Below are positions 51,436 to 60,176 of a stretch of 61,693 bases of DNA, piece after piece (position 1 is the stretch's first letter; every line of letters begins with the position of its first letter). Where the stretch lies: positions 1 through 61,693 of the forward strand of contig NZ_JAIMIA010000022.1 in assembly GCF_019966495.1 (NCBI RefSeq), read 5' to 3'. The stretch comes from Tateyamaria pelophila. GTDB lineage: Bacteria; Pseudomonadota; Alphaproteobacteria; Rhodobacterales; Rhodobacteraceae. The notes beneath the pieces were generated by a model. The model was given only the letters and a program-made list of their open reading frames with translations. It did not search any database and was not told where the DNA came from. Position numbers and translations under genes: made by a program.

Positions 51436-52233
51436 TTACAGTCCAAACTGGGCGTAGGCCGCCCGCTCTTCGATGGAACCGATGGCATCATCCATCATTT
51501 GAGCGCCAAACCGCGACAGGAACGGGCGGCGCACGCCATAGCGGCGTGTCCGGACCTTGTCGCCAAACCGCTCCTTGAGCATCGGTTTGATGTGTCCGAT
51601 CCCGTCGATCAGGCCGAGCTCTTGGGCTCTTTTAGCAAGCCAGACTTCGCCGGTGAACAATTCCGCGTCTGTATTGAGCTTGCCCGCGCGACGTGTTTGC
51701 ACATGGTCGATGAAATTCGTGTGAATGTCCTGCAGCAACCCCTTGAGGCGGGCCACATCTTCGGGCTTTTCCGGGCTGAATGGATCCAGCATCGATTTCG
51801 ACTTGCCCGCTGTATAGACGCGCCGCTCGACCCCTTGGCGGATCAGCAATTCATGCGCGCCGAAGCTGGCCGAAATCACGCCGATGGAGCCCACAACAGA
51901 GGACGGATCAGCGTAAATCTCGTCTGCGGCCGCGGCCAGCCAATAGCCGCCGGATGCGGCCACATCTTCGACGAAAGCGATCACGGGGATCTCTTTTTCT
52001 TCGGCCAGTCGCCGGATCCGAGACCCGATCAGCGACGATTGCACGGGGCTGCCCCCGGGGGAATTTATCTCAAGCGCGACTGCAACAGGCTTGCCGCGCG
52101 TGAAGGCCTTTTCGATGACCGCGCCCAGGGCTTGGTCGTTCAGCGTGCCACGTGTGCCGCCAGCGATGACCCCCTGCAGCCGAATAACGGCCACCGTCGG
52201 GTCAGATTTCATAAATGGGATCCAGCGTTTCAT
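51436..52233 (-). CDS. S49-family serine peptidase (SppA/SohB-like)
   Basis: A 265-residue protein of the signal-peptide-peptidase family. The N terminus up to VAVIRLQGVIAGG lacks a strong membrane anchor. Family blocks: VALEINSPGGSPVQSSLIGS, the nucleophile Ser in DVAASGGYWLAAAADEIYAD, and SSVVGSIGVISASFG. The catalytic Lys in such enzymes lies further along, probably in RRVYTAGKSKSMLDPF. The ATG at 52233 is preferred to a TTG further upstream. First gene of the operon with the zinc-ribbon and antiporter genes. Confidence 0.88.
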   Translation of the reverse strand: MKRWIPFMKSDPTVAVIRLQGVIAGGTRGTLNDQALGAVIEKAFTRGKPVAVALEINSPGGSPVQSSLIGSRIRRLAEEKEIPVIAFVEDVAASGGYWLAAAADEIYADPSSVVGSIGVISASFGAHELLIRQGVERRVYTAGKSKSMLDPFSPEKPEDVARLKGLLQDIHTNFIDHVQTRRAGKLNTDAELFTGEVWLAKRAQELGLIDGIGHIKPMLKERFGDKVRTRRYGVRRPFLSRFGAQMMDDAIGSIEERAAYAQFGL

Positions 52234-52302
52234 CTCAGCCCATGTAGATTGCAGTATGGTGACAAACAAGGCTGCCCGGCAAACGAGTTGTCAGGCGTGG
52301 CG

Positions 52303-53064
52303 TCATTGCCGAATGCGCCAGCCACTTTTGAAGATCCACCACACCGTCGCCAGGCAGACCCCCGAGAACCCGCCAATGGCCAGCAATGACAGGGCGATCG
52401 GCACATCTGCGACGCCGAAAAAGGCCCACCGGAACCCGGATATCAGATAGACGACGGGATTGAACATGGAGATGGTCTGCCAGACCGGCGGCAACATCGA
52501 GACTGAATAAAACGATCCACCCAGAAACACGAGCGGCGTCACGATCAGGAGCGGCACCATTTGCAACTGCTCGAAGTTGCCTGCCCAGATCCCGATGATA
52601 AATCCAAACAGCGCAAAACTGACGCAGGTCAGAACCAGAAAGGCCGCCATCGCCAGCGGATGGGCAATCTGGATATCGACAAAGAAAAACGACGTGATCA
52701 GGATGATGACCCCGATGAACAGCGCCTTTGTGGCCGCCGCCCCCACGTAGCCCATCACGATCTCAAGAAAGCTCATAGGCGCCGACAGAACTTCGTAGAT
52801 CGTGCCGATGAATTTGGGGAAATAGATGCCGAAAGACGCTGCGGAAATCGACTGGGTCATCACCGTCAGCATGATCAGCCCCGGTACGATGAACGCGCCG
52901 TACTGCACCCCTTCAACCTCGTCGATCCGGCTGCCAATGGCTGCGCCAAAGACCACGAAGTAAAGCGATGTCGATATCACCGGTGAGATGAGCGACTGCG
53001 AAATCGTCCTGAAGAACCGCGTCATTTCAAAGGTATAGATCGCCCAGATCGCAGACCAGTTCAT
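52303..53064 (-). CDS. ABC-2 type transporter permease
   Basis: A 253-residue inner-membrane protein with about six spans and the ABC-2 export-permease layout, starting [20 protein letters not shown] and containing [20 protein letters not shown] and [20 protein letters not shown]. Its ATG overlaps the ATPase stop by 4 nt. Exporters of this type move lipids, polysaccharides or drugs; the substrate here is unknown. Confidence 0.9.
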   Translation of the reverse strand: MNWSAIWAIYTFEMTRFFRTISQSLISPVISTSLYFVVFGAAIGSRIDEVEGVQYGAFIVPGLIMLTVMTQSISAASFGIYFPKFIGTIYEVLSAPMSFLEIVMGYVGAAATKALFIGVIILITSFFFVDIQIAHPLAMAAFLVLTCVSFALFGFIIGIWAGNFEQLQMVPLLIVTPLVFLGGSFYSVSMLPPVWQTISMFNPVVYLISGFRWAFFGVADVPIALSLLAIGGFSGVCLATVWWIFKSGWRIRQ

Positions 53065-53999
53065 GCTGCGTCCTCCGCATCCTTGTGCACGAGTGACACG
53101 AAAATATCTTCAAGGCTGGACTGCCGTGTGACCACGTCGCGCAACTGCAATCCGGCAGAGGACACATCGGTCAGCAACTGGGTGATGCCCGTGCGCTCTG
53201 CCTTGGTGTCATAGCGATAGACCAGCGTCCAACCTTCATCCTTCAGATCCAGATCATATTTCGTCAACGCTTGGGGGATATGTTTCAATTGGGCCGACAA
53301 CTGTACGTCGAGCTGCTTTTGGCCCATGCGCACCATCAACTTGTCCTTGTCCTCGACCAGCAGGATTTCCCCATTGGCGATGACGCCCACACGGTCCGCG
53401 ATGGCTTCGGCTTCTTCGATGTAATGGGTCGTCAAAATCGTCGTAACCCCGTCCGCGCGCAGTTTTTCGACAATGGCCCACATGTCCTTGCGCAATTCCA
53501 CATCCACACCCGCCGTCGGTTCATCGAGGAAAAGAATGCGCGGCTCATGCGCCAAGGCCTTCGCGATCAGGACGCGCCGTTTCATTCCGCCGGAAAGCTC
53601 ATGTATCTGATTGTCACGCTTGTCCCAAAGCGACAGCCGTTTGAGAATATCCGCGACAGCCGCATCATCGCGTGGCTTTCCAAACAGACCCCGGGAAAAA
53701 CGGACGGTGCTCATGACCCGCCCAAAGGGTTCCAATGCGATTTCCTGGGGGACCAGGCCGATCAGACTGCGGGCGGCGCGGTAGTCCTTGATCGTGTCAT
53801 GGCCTGCGACGGTCACCGTGCCGGAAGTCGGCATCGTGATGCCGCAGATGGTCGAGATCAGCGTCGTCTTGCCTGCCCCGTTCGGGCCGAGCAGCGCAAT
53901 GATTTCGCCCTCTTCGATGTCCAGCGAAACGCTTTTCAGCGCCTCGAAGCCGCTGTCATAGGTTTTGCGCAGATCTTTGATACTGAGAATGGTGGGCAT
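53061..53999 (-). CDS. ABC transporter ATP-binding protein (ABC-2 exporter type)
   Basis: A 312-residue ATPase. Walker A is [16 protein letters not shown], the signature [20 protein letters not shown], Walker [14 protein letters not shown], and the switch His in [13 protein letters not shown]. The C-terminal 80 residues form a regulatory region. The ATG at 53999 is placed because GGAGGA lies 6 nt upstream; an upstream Met lacks this. It is coupled to the permease by a 4-nt overlap. Confidence 0.93.
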   Translation of the reverse strand: MPTILSIKDLRKTYDSGFEALKSVSLDIEEGEIIALLGPNGAGKTTLISTICGITMPTSGTVTVAGHDTIKDYRAARSLIGLVPQEIALEPFGRVMSTVRFSRGLFGKPRDDAAVADILKRLSLWDKRDNQIHELSGGMKRRVLIAKALAHEPRILFLDEPTAGVDVELRKDMWAIVEKLRADGVTTILTTHYIEEAEAIADRVGVIANGEILLVEDKDKLMVRMGQKQLDVQLSAQLKHIPQALTKYDLDLKDEGWTLVYRYDTKAERTGITQLLTDVSSAGLQLRDVVTRQSSLEDIFVSLVHKDAEDAA

Positions 54000-54090
54000 G
54001 CTTCCTCCGCGACGCGTGGCGTACAATAGCTATCGTAGCGCAAGCGTCGCGAACAGCGCGATGCTGCACATGCTCCTGTGCGTGTGGGCG

Positions 54091-54624
54091 TCAGTCTTTG
54101 CCCTTCAGGCGATCCAGCCATCCCTTTTTGGCGCCATCCTTCTGCGCATCAGCCGCTGCCGCGTCTTCCGAAACCGGCTCGGCAGAGCCTTCCAGCGTTT
54201 CCTGTAGATTTGCAAAGAACTGATCCGCCATGCGCTTGGCAAAACCATCAATGATGCGGCTGCCCAGTTGAGCGAGTTTTCCGCCCACTTTCGCCTCGAC
54301 GTCATAGCTGAGTTCGGTGCCCCCCTCGGAAGGCGACATTTTGACGACCGCGCCACCCTTGGCAAAACCGGCCGCGCCGCCTTTGCCTTCGCCGGTGATG
54401 GTGAGGCTTTCGTTTTCGATCATCTCGGACAGGATGACCTGGCCTTTGAACGTGGCTTTGACAGGGCCCACTTTTTGAACGACAGTCGCCTCGAACCCGT
54501 TTTCCGGGTCCCCCGACACTTCCGTCGCACCCGGCACGCAGGATTTCAGGACGTCTGGGCTCAGCAACGCGGCATAAACATCGGATGGTGCGGCGGCGAT
54601 CTGGCGAGTATCGGACATTTTCAT
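54091..54624 (-). CDS. CoxG-like SRPBCC protein
   Basis: A 177-residue protein. The N terminus (MSDTRQIAAAPSDVYAALLS) and CVPGATEVSGDPENGFEATV fit the CoxG branch of the START/SRPBCC superfamily, known beside carbon monoxide dehydrogenase genes and also found alone. A Lys/Asp/Ala-rich tail (about 150-177) may interact with membranes or partners. The ATG at 54624 has GGGAG upstream. No CO dehydrogenase genes are nearby, so a role in that enzyme's maturation is not supported here. Confidence 0.82.
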   Translation of the reverse strand: MKMSDTRQIAAAPSDVYAALLSPDVLKSCVPGATEVSGDPENGFEATVVQKVGPVKATFKGQVILSEMIENESLTITGEGKGGAAGFAKGGAVVKMSPSEGGTELSYDVEAKVGGKLAQLGSRIIDGFAKRMADQFFANLQETLEGSAEPVSEDAAAADAQKDGAKKGWLDRLKGKD

Positions 54625-54722
54625 TGTGGCGCTCCCTTGGTGTCTTGGTTTCGTCATAGCGCAGGAAACGGGCACGCGCCACTTGCGATTATGCGTGACA
54701 GGTGCGCAGGCCATGATAGGTC

Positions 54723-55709
54723 ATGTCCATGACTACGACCCCTCAAAACGTGCCTGGCCTCGCGATCCTGTTCGTTCTTTTCGGTGTGCTTTGCATTTCG
54801 ATCAACGACTTGCTGATCAAACAACTATCGGCTGGCTATCCCCTGCACGAGATCGTCTTCCTACGCTCTGGCATCGGCATTCTTTTCAGCCTCGTGATTG
54901 TTCAGTTCGAAGGCGGATGGGGGATCTTGCGCACAAACCGGCCCTGGCTGCACGCGACGCGTTGCCTGCTGATCGTCATTGCAAACATGACGTTCTTCGT
55001 TGCGCTGGCTGTCTTGCCGCTGGCAGATGCGACGGCTCTGTTTTTTGCAGCGCCCCTGTTCATCACGGTCTTGTCGATCCCCGTTCTGAAAGAGAAAGTC
55101 GGGCCAATGCGATTGACAGCGGTGGCCGTCGGATTTGCCGGCGTACTTATCATGCAAAGGCCATGGGCGGATACAAGTGCGTTGGACGTCAGTCGGATTG
55201 TGTTGCTGTTGCCGCTCTTGTCGGCACTGACCTACGCCATGAACCAGTTGCTGACCCGCAAACTCGGCGTTGCAAGCAAGGCCAGCGCGATGGCGGTGTA
55301 CATTCAGTCCACCTTCATTTTCACGTCGATCCTATTCTATCTGATTGCGGGTGATGGACGATTTGCGGAAGACGCAACGAATAGATCAATTATCTTTCTG
55401 CTGCGCGCATGGGTTTGGCCGGCAGATAGCGATATGTGGGTTTTTGCGGGCCTTGGCGTAAACTCGGCCATCATCGGATATTGCCTGAGCCAGGCGTATC
55501 GGCTTGCAGACGCGGCGACGGTCGCACCGTTTGAGTATGTCGGTCTGCCCTTGGCCGTGATCTGGGGCTTTTTGATTTTTGGCGACATACCGGTGCTTGA
55601 AGTCTGGATCGGCATCACGCTGATTTTAGGTTCAGGTCTGTTCGTATTCCTGCGCGAACGTCAAAAAGCGCGTGTCGTCGCGCGAGGGAAGATCAAGGCC
55701 CGCCACTAG
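54723..55709 (+). CDS. DMT-superfamily (EamA) transporter
   Basis: A 328-residue protein with about ten hydrophobic spans in two EamA repeats (about 10-150 and 165-310). Typical blocks are FVALAVLPLADATALFFAAP and YRLADAATVAPFEYVGLPLA. It probably exports a small metabolite or amino acid; the substrate is unknown. It is divergent from the coxG-like gene, and twin hairpins follow its stop. Confidence 0.88.
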   Translation: MSMTTTPQNVPGLAILFVLFGVLCISINDLLIKQLSAGYPLHEIVFLRSGIGILFSLVIVQFEGGWGILRTNRPWLHATRCLLIVIANMTFFVALAVLPLADATALFFAAPLFITVLSIPVLKEKVGPMRLTAVAVGFAGVLIMQRPWADTSALDVSRIVLLLPLLSALTYAMNQLLTRKLGVASKASAMAVYIQSTFIFTSILFYLIAGDGRFAEDATNRSIIFLLRAWVWPADSDMWVFAGLGVNSAIIGYCLSQAYRLADAATVAPFEYVGLPLAVIWGFLIFGDIPVLEVWIGITLILGSGLFVFLRERQKARVVARGKIKARH

Positions 55710-55715
55710 CGCAGG

Positions 55716-55759
55716 CGGAAAATGACACATTTTCCGGCCCGTTTTCCGTGTCGGAAAAC
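55716..55759. terminator. Twin hairpins between convergent genes
   Basis: Two perfect stems in tandem, CGGAAAATG-aca-CATTTTCCG (55716-55736) and GTTTTCCG-tgt-CGGAAAAC (55741-55759), share the GGAAAA core. The second ends 1 nt before the stop codon of the convergent oxidoreductase gene. They probably terminate transcription from both sides. Confidence 0.7.
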
Positions 55760-55760
55760 G

Positions 55761-56726
55761 TCACCCTCCGATCTGGATGATCACCTTGCCGGTGGCGTGA
55801 CGATTGCGCAGCAAGTCCAATCCGGTATTCACTTCTTCCAGCGGTAAAACATGACTGACATGGGGCTTCAGTCTGCCCTGTGCGTACCAGTCAAACAGCA
55901 CTTCGAAACTGTCCGTCAGCACTTTTGGGTTCACGCGCATATACCCTCCCCAGTAAAATCCCAGAACGGACAGGTTTTTCACCAACAAGATATTTGCCGG
56001 GATGTGCGGCACGGTGCCACTGGCAAACCCAAGAGGCAGCAGCCGCGCCTCGGGATTACAGGCGCGCAAGGCCGCATCGAACAGAGCGCCGCCCACCGGA
56101 TCGTAGACGACATCCGCTCCGCCCAGCGCTTTCACCGCCGCGCGCAAGTCAACCGTGTCGCTGTCCAGCAGGTGATCCGCACCGGCAGCCTTGGCAATGG
56201 CCAGTTTTTCAGGACCACGGGCGCAGGCGATCACCTCCGCCCCCATCAACTTGCCAAGCTCTACCGCGGTCAGGCCCACACCCCCCGATGCCCCCAGAAC
56301 GAGCAACCGCTCACCAGGTTGCAGATGCGCCTTGTAGTCCAGCGCCACGTGGCTGGTGCCGTATGCGATCAAAAAGGCAGCGGCGTCCACGGGCGACATC
56401 ACATCCGGGATCGGAACGCAGATATCGGCGGGCAAAGCTGCATAATCGGCCAAGCCGCCAAAGCCACAATAGGCCGCCACGCGCTGACCCACCGCAAGCC
56501 CGGTGACATCGGCCCCGACCACGTCAACAACGCCGCAGATTTCCATCCCGATGGTGGCCGGCAGTGCGGGCTTTTCCTGATAGGTTCCCTTGACGATCAG
56601 AAGATCCCCGAAATTCAGCCCGCAGGTCTGAATCCGCACCAGCACCTCACCAGCCGAGGGATCAGGCGTCTCAACATCGCGCAATTCAAGGGGTTGGCCC
56701 AATTCAATGACTTGCATGGCGCGCAT
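55761..56726 (-). CDS. NADPH:quinone oxidoreductase-like MDR protein
   Basis: A 321-residue zinc-free medium-chain reductase of the QOR/zeta-crystallin group. Blocks: TCGLNFGDLLIVKGTYQEKP, GMEICGVVDVVGADVTGLAV, the NADPH site LLVLGASGGVGLTAVELGKL, and GFASGTVPHIPANILLVKNL. AGGAGA lies 8 nt before the ATG at 56726; the upstream extension of the frame is unrelated. The substrate is unknown. It is 26 nt downstream of the small membrane-protein gene on the same strand. Confidence 0.9.
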   Translation of the reverse strand: MRAMQVIELGQPLELRDVETPDPSAGEVLVRIQTCGLNFGDLLIVKGTYQEKPALPATIGMEICGVVDVVGADVTGLAVGQRVAAYCGFGGLADYAALPADICVPIPDVMSPVDAAAFLIAYGTSHVALDYKAHLQPGERLLVLGASGGVGLTAVELGKLMGAEVIACARGPEKLAIAKAAGADHLLDSDTVDLRAAVKALGGADVVYDPVGGALFDAALRACNPEARLLPLGFASGTVPHIPANILLVKNLSVLGFYWGGYMRVNPKVLTDSFEVLFDWYAQGRLKPHVSHVLPLEEVNTGLDLLRNRHATGKVIIQIGG

Positions 56727-56752
56727 CGGTCGCTCTCCTGGTGTGACGTGTT

Positions 56753-56995
56753 TTAGGTATCGCGACCCATTTGCCAGACCGAATAACCGATTTGAACAGC
56801 ACCGAACAATAGGCCGTTTGAAAACCACAGGATGAACAGCAACAAAAAGCCATCACCGCTATGGGCGACCCGAGTGGCCATGTCACCAAAATCAGACACC
56901 CACAAGATGACGACGAACAAGGCCGATAGGGCCAGGCCGATCGCGAAGCCATTCAGAAACAGACGGATCAAAGGATTTGGGGCATCATCGTTCAT
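56753..56995 (-). CDS. Unknown small two-span membrane protein
   Basis: An 80-residue protein with two membrane helices (about 12-33, NGFAIGLALSALFVVILWVS, and 48-70, GFLLLFILWFSNGLLFGAVQ) and short polar ends. I do not recognise a named family. It lies between nusB and the oxidoreductase gene on the same strand, about 100 nt after nusB. Confidence 0.75.
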   Translation of the reverse strand: MNDDAPNPLIRLFLNGFAIGLALSALFVVILWVSDFGDMATRVAHSGDGFLLLFILWFSNGLLFGAVQIGYSVWQMGRDT

Positions 56996-57095
56996 AAACG
57001 TAATCTAGCGCACGCAATATGCGCAGACAACGCAGCGAAGCGCCGCAGGGCTGGTTTGCCAATGACGGCCATCAGACAACCGGGCGGACAAGTCT

Positions 57096-57563
57096 TCAAA
57101 ACGCCTCAGGCCGCGCTTCCCGGGCCATATGGTCCAACACCGCGTTGACGAATTTCGGCTCTTTACCATCCGGAAAAAACGCGCGGGCGACATCCACATA
57201 TTCGTTGATCACCACCTTGGGCGGCATGCCTGTATCGCGAAACTCGGCTCCGGCGGCACGAAACAGGGCGCGCAACGTTGGGTCGATGCGCGCGATGGGC
57301 CATTTGGCCACCAAGGCGCGATCCGTCATTTGATCGATCGGCGCCTGATAATTCACCGCATCTTCCATCACCCGTGCAAAATGCGTCGGATCGCCCTCCG
57401 TCATCTCGTCGCCCTCGTAGACCGCCCCAAAACGGTGATCCATGAACTCGACCTTGATCTGGTCGACGGTCTGCGCCGACTGCTCCATCTGAAACAAGGC
57501 CTGCACGGCATAAAGCCGCGCCGCCGAGCGCATCTTGCGTTTTTGATTGCCCGAAAGGGTCAT
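57096..57563 (-). CDS. nusB: Transcription antitermination factor NusB
   Basis: A 155-residue all-helical RNA-binding protein that, with NusE (S10), recognises boxA and supports rRNA transcription. Blocks: RKMRSAARLYAVQALFQMEQ at the N terminus and VVINEYVDVARAFFPDGKEP with FVNAVLDHMAREA at the end. The start overlaps the ribH stop by 4 nt; the ribH-nusB pairing is widespread in bacteria. Confidence 0.95.
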   Translation of the reverse strand: MTLSGNQKRKMRSAARLYAVQALFQMEQSAQTVDQIKVEFMDHRFGAVYEGDEMTEGDPTHFARVMEDAVNYQAPIDQMTDRALVAKWPIARIDPTLRALFRAAGAEFRDTGMPPKVVINEYVDVARAFFPDGKEPKFVNAVLDHMAREARPEAF

Positions 57564-58108
57564 GTGGTGCGGAATCCTGTCTTGCCTGCCAGCTGATAGT
57601 CACCCGATGCGGGTTTAAAGCCGACGCCTTTGCTCTGGCCGTCCCACTTACGGCTGAGCGCGATCAGGTGCAAGGCCGCAGCGGCCGCACCGCCGCCTTT
57701 GTTCTGTCCCGCCGGATCGGCGCGCACATCAGCCTGACCGATGTTTTCGACCGTCAATATGCCATTGCCGATGCACAGGCCTTGCAAGCCCAACAATTGC
57801 AAGGCGCGGCTGCTGTCATTGCACACGGTCTCGTAATGGGTCGTCTCGCCTCGAATGACACACCCCAAGGCCACGTAACCGTCAAAATTCGACATCCGCT
57901 CGGATATGCCGATGGCCGTGGGGATCTCCAGCGCACCGGGCATCTCGATCAGGTCCCAGGTGGCCCCCGCCGCTTCAATCTCGGCCTTGGCGCCGGCAAC
58001 CAGATTGTCAGCAATCGCCTTGTAATAGGGCGATACCACGATCAACAGCTTGGTGGGCGTGTCAAAGCTGGGACGGTCCAGCACGTGGTGTTCAACAGAA
58101 GCCATCAT
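57560..58108 (-). CDS. ribH: 6,7-dimethyl-8-ribityllumazine synthase
   Basis: It condenses the pyrimidine ribityl compound with dihydroxybutanone phosphate, the penultimate step of riboflavin synthesis. It has 182 residues. Blocks: LLIVVSPYYKAIADNLVAGA, EMPGALEIPTAIG, YVALGCVIRGETTHYE with the catalytic His, and NGILTVENIGQADVRAD. The ATG at 58108 overlaps the RibBX stop by 4 nt. The C-terminal tail after SRKWDGQSKG is longer than in short-form enzymes. Confidence 0.94.
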   Translation of the reverse strand: MMASVEHHVLDRPSFDTPTKLLIVVSPYYKAIADNLVAGAKAEIEAAGATWDLIEMPGALEIPTAIGISERMSNFDGYVALGCVIRGETTHYETVCNDSSRALQLLGLQGLCIGNGILTVENIGQADVRADPAGQNKGGGAAAAALHLIALSRKWDGQSKGVGFKPASGDYQLAGKTGFRTT

Positions 58109-59226
58109 CTCTCTCCAAGAATGGGTCGCGTGCCCACGATTTCCAAACCATAGGCGTCCAGGCCCATATACTTCGTGTTCGCGCTGTCGGTGAGCAGGAT
58201 CAGGCGGCTCAGGCCCAAGTTGGACAGCATTTGGGCCCCGAGGCCAGTGTTCTTGACGATCCGCGGGCCATCTTCCTCGTCGGCAAACAATGCGCTGCGC
58301 GGTTCGCGAAAAAGGCAAACGACGCCGCGGCCCTCTTCGGCGATGATCTCCATCGCACGCGGCAACTCCCCGACAGGCTTATCGCTCAGCCCGAGAATGT
58401 CGGTCACCTCTGTCAAGGCATGGGTCCGCACCAGAACGGGCGCATCCGTCGTCAAATCGCCTTTGGACAAGGTCACATGCTCAATGCCATAGGTCTGATC
58501 GGTAAAGATACGCATGTGCCACGCGCCGCCGTGCTGCGATGTCACGTCACGGGCGGCCGTTTCTACGACAAGATTATCATAGCGGCGGCGATAGGAAATG
58601 AGATCCGAGATCGTTCCGATCTTGAGGTCATGTGTCTTGGCGTATTCCACAAGATCCGGCAGGCGCGCCATCTCGCCATCTTCCTTCATGATCTCGCAGA
58701 TCACGCTGGAGGGGTAGTGGCCTGCCAGACGCGCCACATCACAGCCCGCCTCCGTATGCCCCGCGCGCACCAGAACGCCGCCTTTGCGCGCCCGCAATGG
58801 AAACACGTGACCCGGGGTCGCAATATCAGCCGCAGTGGCCTGAGGATTGATGGCGGTCGCAATGGTCAGCGCCCGATCCGCCGCCGAAATGCCCGTTGAT
58901 ACGCCCTCACGCGCTTCGATTGACACGGTAAACGCCGTTTCATGGCGGGAGGAATTATGCGTCGCCATCATCGTCAACCCAAGATCCTCGATCCGTTGCG
59001 CCGGCAGGGTCACGCATATCAAGCCACGGCCATGGGTCGCCATGAAATTCACCGCTTCCGGGGTCGCAAAGTTGGCCGGGATCACAAGATCCCCTTCGTT
59101 CTCACGATCTTCATGATCCACAAGAATGAACATCCGGCCCATCCGGGCCTCTTCGATGATCTCTTCGATAGGGGAAATGGCGTTCGCCAAATCTGTCTCA
59201 ACCGGACCTGGGGTCTCAAAACTCAT
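58105..59226 (-). CDS. ribB: 3,4-dihydroxy-2-butanone-4-phosphate synthase with degenerate GTP cyclohydrolase II domain (RibBX type)
   Basis: A 373-residue two-domain protein. The N-terminal RibB domain (about 8-205) is complete, with FILVDHEDRENEGDLVIPAN, HNSSRHETAFTVSIEAREGV and GHTEAGCDVARLAGHYPSSV. The C-terminal part (about 210-373) has the RibA fold, but the GTP cyclohydrolase II zinc motif (CxxGDxxxSxxCDC) is missing; the aligned region reads VLVRTHALTEVTDILG. Known RibBX proteins have a non-cyclohydrolase C-terminal domain. So it probably supplies butanone phosphate, with GTP cyclohydrolase elsewhere. Overlaps ribH by 4 nt. Confidence 0.92.
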   Translation of the reverse strand: MSFETPGPVETDLANAISPIEEIIEEARMGRMFILVDHEDRENEGDLVIPANFATPEAVNFMATHGRGLICVTLPAQRIEDLGLTMMATHNSSRHETAFTVSIEAREGVSTGISAADRALTIATAINPQATAADIATPGHVFPLRARKGGVLVRAGHTEAGCDVARLAGHYPSSVICEIMKEDGEMARLPDLVEYAKTHDLKIGTISDLISYRRRYDNLVVETAARDVTSQHGGAWHMRIFTDQTYGIEHVTLSKGDLTTDAPVLVRTHALTEVTDILGLSDKPVGELPRAMEIIAEEGRGVVCLFREPRSALFADEEDGPRIVKNTGLGAQMLSNLGLSRLILLTDSANTKYMGLDAYGLEIVGTRPILGER

Positions 59227-59437
59227 GGGGCACCTGTGGCAACGTTTCGTGCCCCATAAAGGAAGCACCGCAGCAATACCAGAGAGACGCCGCGCTCAAG
59301 CACATGGTTCACGGCTTCTCTGTTCCAAAAAATCCTTCCCGAAGGGTCGGTTTGCAAAAGGCTCCGCGACACTTACGGCGCGCGGCCCGGCGCAACACAG
59401 CCCAGAATGTCGTCAGGCCAAAGGCCTGTCCTTCAGA

Positions 59438-60025
59438 TCACCCGACCTCGGCCAGACGCGCGACGTAGCGGGCGAGAGTATCGATCTCCAGGTTCACCAT
59501 ATCGCCGACAGCGACGTCCCCCCACGTGGTCACGTCCTTGGTATGCGGAATGAAATTGATGCCGAAAACGGGACCCTGTACCTCGTTCACCGTCAAGGAC
59601 GTGCCGTTCAGCGCCACCGATCCTTTGGGTGCGATGAACCGCGCAAGGTCTTCCGGCGCGCGTAACTGCACGCGTGTGCTGTCGCCTTCATCCACGACCG
59701 ATACAACTTCCGCAACGCCGTCCACATGTCCCGACACGATGTGACCGCCCAGCTCGTCCCCCACCCGCAAGGCACGCTCAAGGTTCACGCGTTTGCCCAA
59801 CGACCATGCCGACAGATTGGTTTTCGACACCGTCTCGGCGCTGATCTGCACGTCATACCAATCGGGGCCAAGATCCACGACGGTCAGACACACCCCATCG
59901 GATGCAATCGACGCCCCCATATCAATGCCGGACGTATCGTAACTGGTGGCAATCCGGGCCCGCAAGTCGCCTTCTTGCGTCAATTCGGTTACGGTGCCTA
60001 TATCGGTGACAATGCCTGTGAACAT
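59438..60025 (-). CDS. ribE: Riboflavin synthase, alpha subunit
   Basis: A 195-residue two-barrel enzyme that dismutates ribityllumazine to riboflavin. It starts MFTGIVTDIGTVTELTQEGD; each half repeats the lumazine-binding barrel, with SIASDGVCLTVVDLG in the first and GSVALNGTSLTVNEVQGPVF in the second. It lies 211 nt upstream of ribB on the same strand; the gap 59227-59437 has a short AGGCC/GGCCT hairpin near 59416 and no FMN riboswitch that I can recognise. It is divergent from the capsule gene. Confidence 0.95.
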   Translation of the reverse strand: MFTGIVTDIGTVTELTQEGDLRARIATSYDTSGIDMGASIASDGVCLTVVDLGPDWYDVQISAETVSKTNLSAWSLGKRVNLERALRVGDELGGHIVSGHVDGVAEVVSVVDEGDSTRVQLRAPEDLARFIAPKGSVALNGTSLTVNEVQGPVFGINFIPHTKDVTTWGDVAVGDMVNLEIDTLARYVARLAEVG

Positions 60026-60176
60026 GGCCCTATCCTTTGTTGCATCCCCGTTGAGGTAGCGAGGCAGCGGCCCAAGGGCAAGGTCGACCCATTGCGCATT
60101 GCGTGTTCACAGGTCATAAATGCCTGCCCGTTATATGTACATCTTGGATAGAGACATGCCGCGCCTGAGGGACAAG

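Noticed and set aside
54091-54624. Carbon monoxide dehydrogenase cluster suggested by the CoxG-like gene
   Set aside because: No coxL, coxM or coxS genes are present; CoxG-like proteins also occur alone.
59227-59437. Possible FMN riboswitch before ribB
   Set aside because: The conserved core expected of the FMN aptamer is not recognisable; only a short hairpin is seen.
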